Source: Pseudomonas batumici (lineage in GTDB: Bacteria; Pseudomonadota; Gammaproteobacteria; Pseudomonadales; Pseudomonadaceae). From it: a DNA stretch of 64,000 bases. Both the position numbers and the translations under genes were made by a program. This document shows positions 19,698 through 30,294 of this stretch, piece after piece. The notes beneath the pieces were generated by a model. The model saw nothing but the letters and a program-made list of their open reading frames with translations, was not told where the DNA came from and did not search any database. Positions within the stretch are counted from its first letter, which is position 1, and every line of letters starts with the position of its first letter. Location: the NCBI RefSeq assembly GCF_000820515.1, contig NZ_JXDG01000003.1:62001-126000 (forward strand), read 5' to 3'.

Positions 19698-19829
19698 CTC
19701 CTTTTTGAAAAAAACTCAGAAATATAAAGGGGTTAGGGGAATATCCGGACCAAGCGCCTTTGCCCTCGCGCCGCGACATGCGAGAATGCGCACTCTTTTT
19801 CAACCCCTCTCGATGGTTAATCACGCGTC

Positions 19830-20684
19830 ATGACTGCACAACTAATCGACGGCAAAGCGATCGCCGCCCGTCTGCGCCAGCAGATCGCCCAGCGTGTCGC
19901 CGAGCGTCGCCAGCAGGGCCTGCGTACGCCAGGCCTCGCGGTGATTCTGGTCGGCAGCGATCCTGCCTCTCAGGTTTATGTTTCGCACAAGCGTAAAGAC
20001 TGCGAAGAGGTCGGCTTCATTTCGCAAGCCTACGACTTGCCCAGCGACACCACCCAACAGGCGCTCACCGACCTGATCGATCGCCTCAATGACGATCCAC
20101 AGATCGACGGCGTGCTGCTGCAATTGCCGCTGCCCGAACACCTGGACGCCTCCCGCCTGCTGGAACGGATTCGCCCGGACAAGGACGTCGACGGTTTCCA
20201 TCCTTATAACGTCGGTCGCCTGGCACAGCGCATCCCACTGCTGCGTCCCTGCACCCCGAAAGGCATCATGACCCTGCTGGAAAGCACCGGGGCCGATCTT
20301 TACGGGATGAATGCGGTGATTGTCGGCGCGTCCAATATCGTCGGTCGCCCGATGGCCATGGAACTGCTGCTGGCTGGCTGCACCGTGACCGTCACCCACC
20401 GCTTCACCCAGGACCTGGCCGGCCACGTCGGCCGCGCCGACCTGGTGGTGGTGGCCGCCGGCAAGCCGGGCCTGGTCAAGGGCGAGTGGATCAAGGAAGG
20501 CGCCATCGTCATCGACGTCGGCATCAACCGCCAGGAAGACGGCAAGCTGGTGGGTGACGTGATCTACGAAACCGCCCTGCCCCGCGCCGGCTGGATCACC
20601 CCGGTCCCGGGCGGCGTCGGCCCGATGACCCGCGCCTGCCTGCTGGAAAACACCTTGTATGCCGCCGAAACGCTGCATGCCTGA
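19830..20684 (+). CDS. folD: Bifunctional methylene-THF dehydrogenase / methenyl-THF cyclohydrolase
   Basis: A 284-residue enzyme that interconverts 5,10-methylene-, 5,10-methenyl- and 10-formyl-tetrahydrofolate, supplying one-carbon units. Signature segments are visible: [22 protein letters not shown] with the catalytic Lys region, [25 protein letters not shown], and the NADP-binding [18 protein letters not shown]. The C-terminal motif is [10 protein letters not shown]. The length is standard. It stands alone on the plus strand between the tRNA cluster and the convergent cysS, with a shared terminator downstream. Confidence 0.96.
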   Translation: MTAQLIDGKAIAARLRQQIAQRVAERRQQGLRTPGLAVILVGSDPASQVYVSHKRKDCEEVGFISQAYDLPSDTTQQALTDLIDRLNDDPQIDGVLLQLPLPEHLDASRLLERIRPDKDVDGFHPYNVGRLAQRIPLLRPCTPKGIMTLLESTGADLYGMNAVIVGASNIVGRPMAMELLLAGCTVTVTHRFTQDLAGHVGRADLVVVAAGKPGLVKGEWIKEGAIVIDVGINRQEDGKLVGDVIYETALPRAGWITPVPGGVGPMTRACLLENTLYAAETLHA

Positions 20685-20732
20685 AGCCTGGAGGCATCCA
20701 GTGGTGCTATAACTGAGATGCTTTCACCCAAC

Positions 20733-20760
20733 AAAAAAACCGCCAATTGGCGGTTTTTTT
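20733..20760. terminator. Bidirectional terminator between folD and cysS
   Basis: A perfect palindrome: A7, stem CCGCC, loop AATT, stem GGCGG, T7. It serves the convergent folD (rightward) and cysS (leftward). Confidence 0.9.
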
Positions 20761-20779
20761 GTTTTTACACAGAAACTGC

Positions 20780-22162
20780 TTAGTCAGCCAGACGCCAGGT
20801 CGTCCCGCCCTTGCCGTCTTCCAGCACCACACCCATGGCGGTGATCTGGTCACGGATGCGGTCGGATTCCGCCCAGTCCTTGGCAGCCCGCGCCGCCAGG
20901 CGCGCCTGGATCAACGCTTCGACTTCAGCTGCATCGACCCGCCCTTCGGCGCCCGCCTGCAGGAAATCGTCTGCCCCCAACTGCAAGACGCCGAGCACAC
21001 TGGCCAGCTCTTTAAGACGTGCCGCCAGGCCGGCCGCCGCCGCGAGATCGCTTTCGCGCAGGCGGTTGATCTCACGCACCATCTCGAACAGCACCGCACA
21101 GGCTTCCGGCGTGCCGAAGTCGTCGTTCATCACCTGGGTGAAACGCTCGACAAAAGCTTCACCGCCGGCCGCCGGCACGTTCGGCAGGCCTTTCAACGCA
21201 TGGTAGAAACGCTCCAGGGCGCCCTTGGCATCCTTGAGGTTGTCTTCCGAATAGTTGATGGCGCTGCGGTAATGGCTCGATACCAGCAGGTAACGCACGA
21301 CTTCCGGGTGATACTTGTCCAGCACATCGCGAATGGTGAAGAAGTTGTTCAAGGACTTGGACATCTTCTCGCCATTGATGCGAATCATGCCGCAGTGCAT
21401 CCAGGCATTGGCGTAGGTCTTGCCGGTGGCCGCCTCGCTCTGGGCGATTTCGTTTTCATGGTGCGGAAACTCGAGGTCGCTGCCACCACCATGAATATCG
21501 AAGGTCTCGCCCAGGCAGCAGGTGGACATCACCGAGCATTCGATATGCCAGCCCGGACGCCCGGCGCCCCACGGCGACTCCCAGCTCGGTTCACCCGGCT
21601 TGGCGGCTTTCCACAGGACGAAATCCAGCGGATCCTGTTTCGACTCATCGACCTCGATCCGCGCACCGATGCGCAGGTCTTCGATCTTCTTGCGCGACAG
21701 CTTGCCGTAGCCGAGGAACTTGCCGACGCGGTAGTACACGTCGCCATTGCCCGGTGCATAGGCGTAGCCCTTGTCGATCAGGGTCTGGATCATGGCGTGC
21801 ATGCCAGCGATGTGATCGGTGGCCCGCGGCTCCATGTCCGGCTTGAGGATGTTCAGGCGCGCCTCATCCTCGTGCATCGCGGCAATCATGCGCTCGGTCA
21901 GCGCCTCGAACGACTCGCCGTTCTCGTTGGCCCGATTGATGATCTTGTCGTCGATGTCGGTGATGTTGCGCACGTACGTCAGGTCGTATCCGCTGAACCG
22001 CAGCCAGCGGGTCACCAGGTCGAAGGCCACCATGCTGCGGCCATGGCCCAGGTGGCAGTAGTCATACACGGTCATCCCGCAGACATACATGCGTACCTTG
22101 TTGCCATCCAGCGGCTTGAAGACTTCCTTGCTCTTGGTGAGCGTGTTGTAGATCGTTAGCAC
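20780..22162 (-). CDS. cysS: Cysteinyl-tRNA synthetase
   Basis: A 460-residue class I aminoacyl-tRNA synthetase charging tRNA-Cys. Zinc ligand C28 lies in [10 protein letters not shown], the HIGH motif appears as HLGHGRS, and the KMSKS loop is in [13 protein letters not shown] near residue 268. The start is a GTG at 22160-22162, giving [15 protein letters not shown], with a GAGG about 11 bases upstream. glnS precedes it on the same strand with 42 bp between, so the two synthetases are probably co-transcribed. Confidence 0.96.
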   Translation of the reverse strand: MLTIYNTLTKSKEVFKPLDGNKVRMYVCGMTVYDYCHLGHGRSMVAFDLVTRWLRFSGYDLTYVRNITDIDDKIINRANENGESFEALTERMIAAMHEDEARLNILKPDMEPRATDHIAGMHAMIQTLIDKGYAYAPGNGDVYYRVGKFLGYGKLSRKKIEDLRIGARIEVDESKQDPLDFVLWKAAKPGEPSWESPWGAGRPGWHIECSVMSTCCLGETFDIHGGGSDLEFPHHENEIAQSEAATGKTYANAWMHCGMIRINGEKMSKSLNNFFTIRDVLDKYHPEVVRYLLVSSHYRSAINYSEDNLKDAKGALERFYHALKGLPNVPAAGGEAFVERFTQVMNDDFGTPEACAVLFEMVREINRLRESDLAAAAGLAARLKELASVLGVLQLGADDFLQAGAEGRVDAAEVEALIQARLAARAAKDWAESDRIRDQITAMGVVLEDGKGGTTWRLAD

Positions 22163-22204
22163 GAAGAAGCTTTCCTCTCTCTATCAGAGCCGGTCAGGCC
22201 TGAA

Positions 22205-23902
22205 TCACTGACCCCAGGAGTCGCGCAGGGTCACGGTACGGTTGAATACCGGGGCACCTGGTTTCGAGTCCTTGATATCCGCGCAGAAGTAACCTTCGCG
22301 CTCGAACTGGAAACGGTCTTCCGGCTGTGCGTTGCCCAGCGAAGGCTCGGCGCGACAACCGGTCAGGACCTGCAGGGAGTCAGGGTTGATGTTGTCCAGG
22401 AAACTGGCACCGTCTTCGGCCTTCTCCGGGTTCGGCGAGCGGAACAGGCGGTCGTACAGACGGACTTCGCACTCGACGCTGGCCTGCGCCGGCACCCAGT
22501 GGATCACACCCTTGACCTTGCGGCCCTCGGGGTTCTTGCCCAGGGTGTCCGGGTCATAGGAGCAGCGCAATTCGACGATGTTGCCGTCGGCGTCCTTGAT
22601 CGCTTCGTCGGCACGGATCACATAGCTGCCGCGCAGGCGCACTTCACCGGTCGGCTCCAAGCGCTTGTAGCCCTTGGGCGGCTCTTCCATGAAGTCTTCG
22701 CGATCGATGTAGATCTCACGGGCGAATGGCAGCTGGCGCACACCCATGTCTTCTTTCGGGTGGCACGGCAGCTCGAGGTTCTCGACCTGGCCTTCCGGAT
22801 AGTTGGTAATGACCACTTTCAGTGGCCGCAGCACGCACATGGCCCGCGGCGCGCTCTGATCCAGGTCGTCACGGATGCTGAATTCCAGCATGCCGAAGTC
22901 CACCACGCCGTCGGAACGGTTGGTGCCGATCATCTCGCAGAAGTTGCGGATGGATTTCGGGGTGTAGCCACGACGGCGGAAGCCCGACAGCGTCGACATG
23001 CGCGGATCGTCCCAACCGTTGACGTGCCCTTCGTCCACAAGCTGCTTGAGCTTGCGCTTGCTGGTGATGGTGTAGTTCAGGTTCAGCCGGGAGAACTCGT
23101 ACTGACGCGGCTTGCACGGCACCGACAGGTTGTCGAGGAACCACTCGTAGAGCGGGCGATGGCCTTCGAACTCCAGGGTGCAAATGGAGTGGGTGATCCC
23201 TTCGATGGCGTCCGACTGACCGTGGGTGAAGTCGTAGTTCGGGTAGATGCACCACTTGTCACCGGTCTGGTGGTGGTGGGCATGGCGAATGCGATAGAGG
23301 ATCGGGTCGCGCAGGTTCATGTTCGGCGAGGCCATGTCGATCTTGGCCCGCAGCACGCGTGCGCCATCCGGGAACTCACCGGCTCGCATCCGGGCGAACC
23401 AGTCCAGGTTCTCCTCCACCGAACGCTCGCGGAACGGGCTGTTCTTGCCCGGCTCGGTCAGGCTGCCACGGTATTCCTTGGCCTGATCGGGGGTCAGGTC
23501 GTCGACGTAGGCCTTGCCGGCCTTGATCAGCTCCACGGCCCAGTCATGCAACTGGTCGAAATACTGCGAGGCATAGCGCACTTCACCGGACCATTCGAAA
23601 CCCAGCCACTTGACGTCGCTTTCGATGGCGTCGATGTATTCCTGGTCTTCCTTGGCCGGGTTGGTGTCGTCGAAACGCAGGTGCGTGACGCCACCGAACT
23701 CCTGGGCCAGGCCGAAGTTCACGCAGATCGACTTGGCATGGCCGATGTGCAGGTAGCCGTTGGGCTCAGGCGGGAAACGCGTCACGATCTGAGTGTGCTT
23801 GCCCGAGTCCAGGTCGGCCTGAATGATCGGGCGCAGGAAGTTGACCGGGACAGCCGGTCCGGTCTTGGCGTTCGAGGTAGGGTCGACAGTGGGCTTGCTC
23901 AT
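22205..23902 (-). CDS. glnS: Glutaminyl-tRNA synthetase
   Basis: A 565-residue class I synthetase charging tRNA-Gln directly. The HIGH motif reads [15 protein letters not shown] (residues about 53-67) in the context [18 protein letters not shown]. The KMSKS equivalent is [11 protein letters not shown], as is usual for GlnRS. The C-terminal anticodon-binding beta-barrels follow. It is the first gene of the leftward glnS-cysS pair and divergent from ppiB; the 257 bp between them must hold both promoters. Confidence 0.96.
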   Translation of the reverse strand: MSKPTVDPTSNAKTGPAVPVNFLRPIIQADLDSGKHTQIVTRFPPEPNGYLHIGHAKSICVNFGLAQEFGGVTHLRFDDTNPAKEDQEYIDAIESDVKWLGFEWSGEVRYASQYFDQLHDWAVELIKAGKAYVDDLTPDQAKEYRGSLTEPGKNSPFRERSVEENLDWFARMRAGEFPDGARVLRAKIDMASPNMNLRDPILYRIRHAHHHQTGDKWCIYPNYDFTHGQSDAIEGITHSICTLEFEGHRPLYEWFLDNLSVPCKPRQYEFSRLNLNYTITSKRKLKQLVDEGHVNGWDDPRMSTLSGFRRRGYTPKSIRNFCEMIGTNRSDGVVDFGMLEFSIRDDLDQSAPRAMCVLRPLKVVITNYPEGQVENLELPCHPKEDMGVRQLPFAREIYIDREDFMEEPPKGYKRLEPTGEVRLRGSYVIRADEAIKDADGNIVELRCSYDPDTLGKNPEGRKVKGVIHWVPAQASVECEVRLYDRLFRSPNPEKAEDGASFLDNINPDSLQVLTGCRAEPSLGNAQPEDRFQFEREGYFCADIKDSKPGAPVFNRTVTLRDSWGQ

Positions 23903-24159
23903 AGGATCCTTGGGCTTGCGAGTGCGCGGCCGGGTGCGGCCTGATCAATCAAAACGGGTATCATAGCCGATGCGATCAAGCGCCTGACAGAGGCGCGCCG
24001 AAAACGGCGGCTATTAATAGGGCCCGGATGAAAAAACCGCCTCGGTTCCCGCGCCTCACGTTAAACTGCGCCACCTGGTGGATTTATACCAGACAGGTTC
24101 GGCCCCGCGAGCACTACCCGCACGCCGAAACCCATGAATTCCTTCAAAGAGTAGCCAAG

Positions 24160-24663
24160 ATGACCCAAGTCAAACTGACCACCAACCATGGCGAAATCGT
24201 CCTGGAACTGAACGCTGGGAAAGCCCCGATCACCGTGGCCAACTTCGTTGAGTACGTCAAAGCCGGCCACTACGAAAACACGATTTTCCACCGCGTGATC
24301 GGCAACTTCATGATCCAGGGCGGCGGTTTCGAGCCTGGCATGAAAGAAAAGAAAGACAAGCGCCCGAGCATCCAGAACGAAGCGGACAACGGCCTGCCGA
24401 ACGAGAAATACAGCGTCGCCATGGCCCGCACCATGGAGCCGCATTCGGCCTCCGCGCAGTTCTTCATCAACGTCACCGACAACAGCTTCCTGAACCACAG
24501 CGCCAAGACCGTCCAGGGCTGGGGCTACGCGGTATTCGGCAAAGTGGTTGCCGGCACTGACGTGGTCGACAAGATCAAAGGCGTGGCCACCACCATGAAG
24601 GCCGGCCACCAGGACGTTCCGACAGAAGACGTGATCATCGAGAAAGCCGAGATCGTTGAGTGA
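24160..24663 (+). CDS. ppiB: Cytosolic cyclophilin-type peptidyl-prolyl isomerase B
   Basis: A 167-residue cyclophilin that isomerises X-Pro bonds in the cytoplasm; no signal peptide is visible. Core motifs are [16 protein letters not shown] with the catalytic Arg, [18 protein letters not shown] and [10 protein letters not shown]. The ATG at 24160 is preferred over in-frame upstream starts because [17 protein letters not shown] is the family N-terminus. Its stop overlaps the GTG of lpxH (GTGA at 24660-24663), coupling the two genes as in other Pseudomonas. Confidence 0.95.
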   Translation: MTQVKLTTNHGEIVLELNAGKAPITVANFVEYVKAGHYENTIFHRVIGNFMIQGGGFEPGMKEKKDKRPSIQNEADNGLPNEKYSVAMARTMEPHSASAQFFINVTDNSFLNHSAKTVQGWGYAVFGKVVAGTDVVDKIKGVATTMKAGHQDVPTEDVIIEKAEIVE

Positions 24664-25406
24664 TACTGCTGATTTCAGATTTGCATCTGGAAGAGGAACG
24701 CCCGGACATCACCCGGGCGTTTCTGGATTTCCTGGCCGGACGCGCCCGTTCGGCACAAGCGCTGTACATCCTGGGCGATTTTTTCGAAGTCTGGATCGGC
24801 GACGATGCCATGACCCCCTTTCAACGCTCGATCTGCACAGCCTTACGCGCATTGAGCGACAGCGGCACACGAATTTTCCTGATGCACGGCAATCGTGACT
24901 TCCTGCTGGGCAAGGCCTTCTGCAAGGCCGCTGGCGCCACCCTGCTCAAGGACCCAAGCGTGGTGCAGATGAATGGCGAGCCGGTACTGTTGATGCACGG
25001 CGATAGCCTGTGCACGCGGGACGAGGCCTATATGCGCCTGCGTCGTTATCTGCGCAACCCCATCAGCTTGTTCATCCTGCGGCACCTGCCACTGCGCACC
25101 CGCCACAAACTGGCACGCAAACTGCGCAGCGAAAGCCGCGCGCAGACCCGCATGAAAGCCAATGACATCGTCGACGTGACACCGCAAGAGGTGGCGCAGG
25201 TCATGCAGCAACAAGGTGTGCAGACCCTGATCCACGGCCACACCCACCGACCGGCCATTCACAAGTTGCAACTCGGTGCACAGGCGGCGAAACGGATTGT
25301 GCTGGGCGATTGGGATCGCCAAGGCTGGGCCTTGCAGGTGGATGAGCAGGGTTTCCAGCTGGCGGCGTTTGATTTCACGCCGCCACCAGCCCCCTCGCCA
25401 CATTAA
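24660..25406 (+). CDS. lpxH: UDP-2,3-diacylglucosamine pyrophosphatase
   Basis: A 248-residue metallophosphoesterase producing 2,3-diacylglucosamine 1-phosphate (lipid X) in lipid A biosynthesis, at the inner face of the membrane. Metal-site motifs in order are [39 protein letters not shown] and [10 protein letters not shown]. The start is the GTG at 24660 inside the ppiB stop. Its TAA overlaps the TAA of the convergent efflux gene emrB by two bases. Confidence 0.95.
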   Translation: MILLISDLHLEEERPDITRAFLDFLAGRARSAQALYILGDFFEVWIGDDAMTPFQRSICTALRALSDSGTRIFLMHGNRDFLLGKAFCKAAGATLLKDPSVVQMNGEPVLLMHGDSLCTRDEAYMRLRRYLRNPISLFILRHLPLRTRHKLARKLRSESRAQTRMKANDIVDVTPQEVAQVMQQQGVQTLIHGHTHRPAIHKLQLGAQAAKRIVLGDWDRQGWALQVDEQGFQLAAFDFTPPPAPSPH

Positions 25407-26932
25407 TGTCCTGACGCAGCAGGCCCGGCCTTCGCCGCGAACGGCGGCTTGGCCAGCCATACCAACAGCATCAAGGCCATGAAGCCCCAGCCCAGCAATG
25501 TGAAGTAATCCACGGTCGACAGCATGTACGCCTGACTGGTGAGAAGCTGATCCAGCTGGGTATAGGCCCGGCTGCCCGCCCCACCGAGATTGCCCAGGGC
25601 CTCACGCGTCGCCGGATCGAACGGGGTGATGCTTTCACTTAAATAGGCATGGTGCTGGTCCGCCCGGCGAATCCAGATCCAGGTGGTCAGCGAGGCCGCG
25701 AAGCTCCCCCCCAGCGTCCGCAGGAAGGTGGCCAGCCCAGCACCGTCGGCGATCTGGCTCGGCGGCAGGTCCGACATCAGGATGCTCAAGGTCGGCATGA
25801 AAAACAGCGCCACTCCGATCCCCATGAACAGTTGCACCATGGCGATATGCTGGAAGTCCACCTCATTGGTGAAACCGGCGCGCATGAAGCAGCTCAGGCC
25901 GATCGCCAGGAACGCCAGTCCGGCGAGCAACCTCAAATCGACCTTGTTGGCGTATTTACCGACGAACGGCGACATCAGCACCGGCAGGATCCCGATCGGC
26001 GCCACTGCGAGGCCCGCCCAGGTCGCGGTGTAGCCCATCTGGGTCTGCAGCCACTGCGGCAGGATCAGGTTGATGCCGAAGAACCCGGCATAGCCGAGGA
26101 TCAGCACGATGGTGCCGATCCTGAAGTTGCGGTAGGCAAACAGCCGCAGGTTGACCACCGGATGCTTGTCGGTCATTTCCCAGATCACGAACACCGACAG
26201 GGCAATCGCCGAGATGACCGCACCGATCACGATGAAGTTCGACTCGAACCAGTCCAGGTCATTGCCCTTGTCGAGAATCACCTGCAAGGCCCCCACGCCA
26301 ATGATCAGGGTCAGCAAGCCGACATAGTCCATCGGCTGGCGACTGATCTCCACCGGACGGGCCTTGAGTTGCTGGCGGACCACCATCGCGGCGAATACAC
26401 CGATGGGCACGTTAATAAAGAAGATCCACGGCCAGCTGTAGCTGTCGGTAATCCAGCCGCCGAGAATCGGCCCGGCAATCGGCGCCACCACCGTGACCAT
26501 CGCCAGCAGCGCCAGGGCCATGCCTCGCCTGGCCGGAGGATAGACCGCGATCAGCAGCGTCTGGGTCATGGGGTACAGCGGCCCGGCCACCAGCCCCTGC
26601 AGTACGCGAAAGCCCACCAGCTCGGGCATCGAGGTGGAAATACCGCAGAGGAATGAAGCCAGCACGAACAGGATCGTAGCCCAGATGAACAGCTTCACTT
26701 CGCCGAAACGCCGGCTCAGCCAGCCGGTCAGCGGCAAGGCAATGGCGTTGCTCACGGCAAAGGAGGTGATGACCCAGGTGCCCTGCTCCGAACTCACGCC
26801 CAAATTGCCGGAAATGGTTGGCAACGCCACGTTGGCGATGGTGGTGTCGAGCACCTGCATGAAGGTCGCCAGCGACAGGCCGATGGTACTGAGCAACAGG
26901 CTGGGCGGAGTGAAAGATGCGTTCGAGCTCAT
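25403..26932 (-). CDS. EmrB/QacA-type (DHA2) multidrug efflux MFS permease
   Basis: A 509-residue inner-membrane proton-driven exporter with about 14 membrane segments. The DHA2 signature [18 protein letters not shown] is in helix 1, [13 protein letters not shown] is in the first cytoplasmic loop, and the antiporter motif C appears as [20 protein letters not shown]. It is the last gene of a leftward operon with a MarR regulator, an outer-membrane factor and an EmrA adaptor, so a complete tripartite pump is encoded. The substrate cannot be read from sequence. It ends convergently with lpxH. Confidence 0.93.
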   Translation of the reverse strand: MSSNASFTPPSLLLSTIGLSLATFMQVLDTTIANVALPTISGNLGVSSEQGTWVITSFAVSNAIALPLTGWLSRRFGEVKLFIWATILFVLASFLCGISTSMPELVGFRVLQGLVAGPLYPMTQTLLIAVYPPARRGMALALLAMVTVVAPIAGPILGGWITDSYSWPWIFFINVPIGVFAAMVVRQQLKARPVEISRQPMDYVGLLTLIIGVGALQVILDKGNDLDWFESNFIVIGAVISAIALSVFVIWEMTDKHPVVNLRLFAYRNFRIGTIVLILGYAGFFGINLILPQWLQTQMGYTATWAGLAVAPIGILPVLMSPFVGKYANKVDLRLLAGLAFLAIGLSCFMRAGFTNEVDFQHIAMVQLFMGIGVALFFMPTLSILMSDLPPSQIADGAGLATFLRTLGGSFAASLTTWIWIRRADQHHAYLSESITPFDPATREALGNLGGAGSRAYTQLDQLLTSQAYMLSTVDYFTLLGWGFMALMLLVWLAKPPFAAKAGPAASGH

Positions 26933-26992
26933 CGCGAATCCTTGGAAACGAGGCAGGTGCCGCGACCTTCGGGCCGCGGCTGGATTGGCGAC

Positions 26993-28189
26993 TCAGCGTT
27001 GTGCGGTTTTCGCCGCGGTTGCGCTGTTTTCATGGATCAGGCGGGTGATCACCGCATCGGCCTGGGCCAGTTGCTCCGCATACACGTTGGTGCTGAACGA
27101 AGCTTTCTGCGGCGGCTGCTGGGCCAGCACCGGACCGCTCTGGTCATGCAGATTGACCTCGACCTGGGTCGACAGGCCGACCCGCAGCGGGTGCTTGGCC
27201 AGCTCTTCGGCGTTGATGTGAATGCGCACCGGTACCCGCTGGACGATCTTGATCCAGTTGCCGGTGGCGTTCTGCGCCGGCAGCAGGGCAAAGGCGCTGC
27301 CGGTACCGGCACCGAGGCTGTCGATGGTGCCGCTGTATTTCACCGCGCTGCCATACAGGTCGGCCTCGATGTCCACCGGCTGGCCGATGCGCATGTCACG
27401 CAGTTGGGTTTCCTTGAAGTTGGCGTCGATCCACAGCTGGTCCAGGGGAATCACCGCCATCAGCGCGGTACCCGGCTGGACCCGCTGCCCCAGTTGCACG
27501 GTGCGCTTGGCGACGTAACCGGTCACCGGCGCAATCAGGGTGGTCCGGGCGTTGGCCAGATAGGCCTGGCGCAGTTGCGCGGCCGCAGCCTTGACGTCCG
27601 GGTGATTGGACACCACGGTGTCGTCCACCAGCGCGCTGCTGGTGTTGAGCTGATGCTCGGCATTGCTCAGCGCGCTCTGGGCGGAGGTCAGGTCGTCACG
27701 GGCGTGGGACAGTTCCTCCTGGGAAATCGCACCACCGGCCGCCAGGTTCTTGCGGCGGGTGAAGTTCTCCTGGGCCTTCTGTACCGCCGACTTCTGCTCA
27801 GCGACCTGGGCCTTCATGCCGTCGACATTGCTGTACAAGCCACGAACCTGGCGCACGGTCTTGGCCAGGTTGGCCTCGGCGCTTTGCAGGCCGACTTCGG
27901 CATCGCTCGGGTCGAAGTTCAGCAACACCTGGCCTTCGTGCACCAGATCGCCGTCGTCGGCGCCAATGCTGACCACGGTGCCGGTCACCAGCGGGGTGAT
28001 TTCCACCACGTTGCCGTTGACGTAGGCGTCATCGGTGCTTTCGCTCCAGCGCCCGTAGACTTCATGCCAGCCCCAGACACCCAGGCCACCGAGGATCACC
28101 AGCAAGGTGAGGCCCGTCAGCATGACTTTGCGCTTGCGGGAATTGCCGGCATCCGGGGTTGTTTCAGTAGCGTTCTTTTCAGTGGCCAT
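26993..28189 (-). CDS. EmrA-type HlyD-family periplasmic adaptor
   Basis: A 398-residue membrane fusion protein. A single N-terminal anchor (KVMLTGLTLLVILGGLGVWGW, about residues 21-41) leads to the first lipoyl half (DAYVNGNVVEITPLVTGTVV). A long alpha-helical hairpin of about 100 residues follows, then the second lipoyl half and beta-barrel (APVTGYVAKRTVQLGQRVQPG). It should bridge the EmrB-type permease and the outer-membrane factor encoded on either side. It lies 15 bp after the outer-membrane factor gene. Confidence 0.93.
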   Translation of the reverse strand: MATEKNATETTPDAGNSRKRKVMLTGLTLLVILGGLGVWGWHEVYGRWSESTDDAYVNGNVVEITPLVTGTVVSIGADDGDLVHEGQVLLNFDPSDAEVGLQSAEANLAKTVRQVRGLYSNVDGMKAQVAEQKSAVQKAQENFTRRKNLAAGGAISQEELSHARDDLTSAQSALSNAEHQLNTSSALVDDTVVSNHPDVKAAAAQLRQAYLANARTTLIAPVTGYVAKRTVQLGQRVQPGTALMAVIPLDQLWIDANFKETQLRDMRIGQPVDIEADLYGSAVKYSGTIDSLGAGTGSAFALLPAQNATGNWIKIVQRVPVRIHINAEELAKHPLRVGLSTQVEVNLHDQSGPVLAQQPPQKASFSTNVYAEQLAQADAVITRLIHENSATAAKTAQR

Positions 28190-28204
28190 GGCAGGTACCT
28201 TGAA

Positions 28205-29674
28205 TTAATGAGTCTGAACCGAGGGGCTGGTGGCGTTCGCGGCGATGTTGTCGGCCTGGAAACCACCGCCCAGGGCCTGCATCAGCTGGATGGAGAAATC
28301 GATCTGCTGGGCATTCAGGTCCGCCAGCTGGCGTTGGGCCTGCAACAGGGTCTGCTCGATGGTGAGCACGTCCAGGTAGTTGCCGATGCCGGCACCGTAG
28401 CGTTGCAACACCGTGTTGTAAGAGTCCTGGGCGATATCCGCCGCATGTTGCTGGGCGGTGATCTGCTGGCCGAGGGCGCGCAACTGCTGGAGGGTGTCGC
28501 TGACATCGCCCAGCGCCTGGACCAGGCTCTTGTTGTACTGCGCCACCGCCAGGTCGTAGTCGGCGTCCTTGGCGTCGAGGCCGGCACGCAGGCGCCCGCC
28601 GTCGAAGATCGGCAGCGAGACGGTCGGGGCAATGCTGAAGAAGCGACTGGCGGAACCGAACATGGCGTCGCCCAGCAACGACTCGGCGCCGGCGCCGGCA
28701 CTCAGATTGAGGTTGGGGTAGAAGCGGGTCTTGCCAGCGGCAATGTCCTTGCTCGCGGCCTCGACGCGCCAGCGCGCAGCCACCAGGTCCGGACGCCGTC
28801 CCAGCAGTTCCGCCGGCAGTACCGACGGCAAGGCCACGGCGCTGGGCTGGAGGATCTTCGGCCGGGTGATCTCATTGCCGCGGTCCGGCCCCTTGCCCAG
28901 CAATACGGCCAGGGCGACCTTGGCGCTTTGCAGCTTTTTCCCTGCGTCGATCACCTGCTCTTCGGCGCTGGCGGCCAGGCTTTCGGTTTGCTGGTACTGG
29001 TAATGACTGTCGATGCCGGAACTCAACCGACGCTTGCCCAGTTCCAGCAGTTTGCGGGTACGCTGAAGGTCGTCGTTGTCCAGGTCGTAGACGATATGCG
29101 CCTGCCCCAGGTTGCTGTAGGCCCGGGCCACGTCGGCGGCGAGGGTCAATTGCGCGGCCTGGCGATCGACTTCGGCGGCCCGTGCCTGGCCCAGCGCGGC
29201 TTCCCAGGCGTCACGCTGCCCGCCCCAGAGATCGAAGCTGTAGTTGAAGCTGACCCCCAGCTTGCGCACGGTGTTGTAGCTCCCGCCGCGACCGCTGGGG
29301 TCCTGGTCCCGTGCCAGGCGCGAGCGGGTAACACCACCACTGGCATCGAGGGTCGGCATCCGCGCCGCGTCGGCGGCATCGGCCGCTGCGCTAGCCTGGT
29401 GCGCACGCGCGCTGGCGACCTGCATATCGGGGCTGTCGTGCAAGGCTTCGCGGATCAGCCCATCGAGTTGCGGGTCACCGAGGCTTGTCCACCAGTCGCT
29501 TTTCGGCCAGGCCGCCGGCGACAGCGTCACGCCCTTGAGGGATTGTTCGGCCTTGAGGTTTTTCGCCTCGAGGCTGACACCTTCGGTGTGCAGGCCGCTG
29601 TAGCTGGCGCAACCGGCCAGGACCATCGACAGGAACACCAGGCTGAAGCCGGCACGCAGGGTTTTACTGCTCAT
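28205..29674 (-). CDS. NodT-family outer-membrane efflux lipoprotein
   Basis: A TolC-like channel subunit of about 489 residues with two OEP repeats and a lipoprotein signal ending in LAGC (Cys at about residue 22). I use ATG 29674, which has a GGTGGG purine-rich site at good spacing; a GTG at 29683 would add three residues. The gene overlaps the end of marR by about 11 bases. With the EmrA and EmrB partners downstream it completes a tripartite efflux system. Confidence 0.92.
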   Translation of the reverse strand: MSSKTLRAGFSLVFLSMVLAGCASYSGLHTEGVSLEAKNLKAEQSLKGVTLSPAAWPKSDWWTSLGDPQLDGLIREALHDSPDMQVASARAHQASAAADAADAARMPTLDASGGVTRSRLARDQDPSGRGGSYNTVRKLGVSFNYSFDLWGGQRDAWEAALGQARAAEVDRQAAQLTLAADVARAYSNLGQAHIVYDLDNDDLQRTRKLLELGKRRLSSGIDSHYQYQQTESLAASAEEQVIDAGKKLQSAKVALAVLLGKGPDRGNEITRPKILQPSAVALPSVLPAELLGRRPDLVAARWRVEAASKDIAAGKTRFYPNLNLSAGAGAESLLGDAMFGSASRFFSIAPTVSLPIFDGGRLRAGLDAKDADYDLAVAQYNKSLVQALGDVSDTLQQLRALGQQITAQQHAADIAQDSYNTVLQRYGAGIGNYLDVLTIEQTLLQAQRQLADLNAQQIDFSIQLMQALGGGFQADNIAANATSPSVQTH

Positions 29675-30146
29675 TTTTTTCACCCACCCGCAGCAGGGTG
29701 ATCGAGTCCCCGGCCGCCAGCAAAATTTTCTTCAGGATGTCTTCCAGTGTCCGCAGCTCTTGCACGGTGATGGCCCCCGCCAGCTCGTTCATCGCATCGG
29801 CACCGATTTCCGGCAAACGGTCGGCGAGGGTCTGCCCCTGCGGCGTGAGCACCAGTCGGACCTGGCGCCGATCGCCCTCCGAGCGTCGGCGGGCGAGCAG
29901 CTCTTTCTGCTCCAGGCGATCGAGCATGCGAGTCATCGAACCGCTGTCCAGGGACAGGTAGCGGCACAGCTCCGCCGGGGTATCGACACCGAACTGGGCC
30001 ATGATGATCAACACCTTGAACTGCGCGGCGGTGATGCCGTACGGAACCATATGGGTGTCGATGATCCGGTCCTTGAGCAACGCGGCACGACCCAGGAGCA
30101 AGCCGAGATGGCAGTTGTGAAAGTCGCCCGGGGTGAAATGTTTCAT
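29664..30146 (-). CDS. MarR-family transcriptional regulator of the efflux operon
   Basis: A 160-residue winged-helix repressor. The recognition region is visible (TPAELCRYLSLDSGSMTRML) with the wing (RRSEGDRRQVRLVLTPQG), flanked by dimerisation helices. It is the first gene of the operon with the outer-membrane factor, adaptor and permease. Its promoter contains two identical 12-base near-palindromes that I read as its own operators, giving ligand-relieved autorepression, as known for MarR-type efflux regulators. The inducing ligand is unknown. Confidence 0.93.
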   Translation of the reverse strand: MKHFTPGDFHNCHLGLLLGRAALLKDRIIDTHMVPYGITAAQFKVLIIMAQFGVDTPAELCRYLSLDSGSMTRMLDRLEQKELLARRRSEGDRRQVRLVLTPQGQTLADRLPEIGADAMNELAGAITVQELRTLEDILKKILLAAGDSITLLRVGEKNEQ

Positions 30147-30160
30147 AAGACCACCAAAAG

Positions 30161-30172
30161 CTGCTTAGGCAG
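30161..30172. promoter_or_regulatory. Putative MarR operator, downstream copy
   Basis: The 12-mer CTGCTTAGGCAG, a near-palindrome (CTGC/GCAG arms), identical to the copy at 30191-30202 and exactly 30 bp from it. It lies just after the predicted start of the efflux operon transcript, where a bound repressor would block elongation or initiation. Confidence 0.7.
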
Positions 30173-30184
30173 AGAGTTGGTCCA

Positions 30185-30212
30185 ATATTACTGCTTAGGC
30201 AGCTAATGTCAA
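30185..30212 (-). promoter_or_regulatory. Promoter of the marR-efflux operon
   Basis: Leftward TTGACA (30207-30212) and TAATAT (30185-30190) with a 16 bp spacer, close to sigma70 consensus. The spacer is largely filled by one of the two operator copies. The start should be near 30178, about 30 bases before the marR ATG. Confidence 0.75.
30191..30202. promoter_or_regulatory. Putative MarR operator, promoter-spacer copy
   Basis: A second identical CTGCTTAGGCAG, lying wholly between the -35 and -10 hexamers of the efflux promoter, an ideal place to exclude RNA polymerase. The 30 bp offset from its partner puts both on the same helix face. Confidence 0.75.
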
Positions 30213-30294
30213 AGCATTCGTTAGGAAGCTTCTTATTTAGCCGATATTAGGGTGGCAAGTCGAATAGATAACTCTAGATACACCCATGAATTAG

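Noticed and set aside
23903..24159. Upstream in-frame extension of ppiB (frame open from 24028)
   Set aside because: The extra residues do not resemble cyclophilin or a signal peptide; the ATG at 24160 gives the standard 167-residue protein.
26942..29701. Rightward open frame of 919 codons opposite emrA and the outer-membrane factor
   Set aside because: Both leftward genes carry clear lipoprotein, anchor and lipoyl features; the opposite frame is a shadow.
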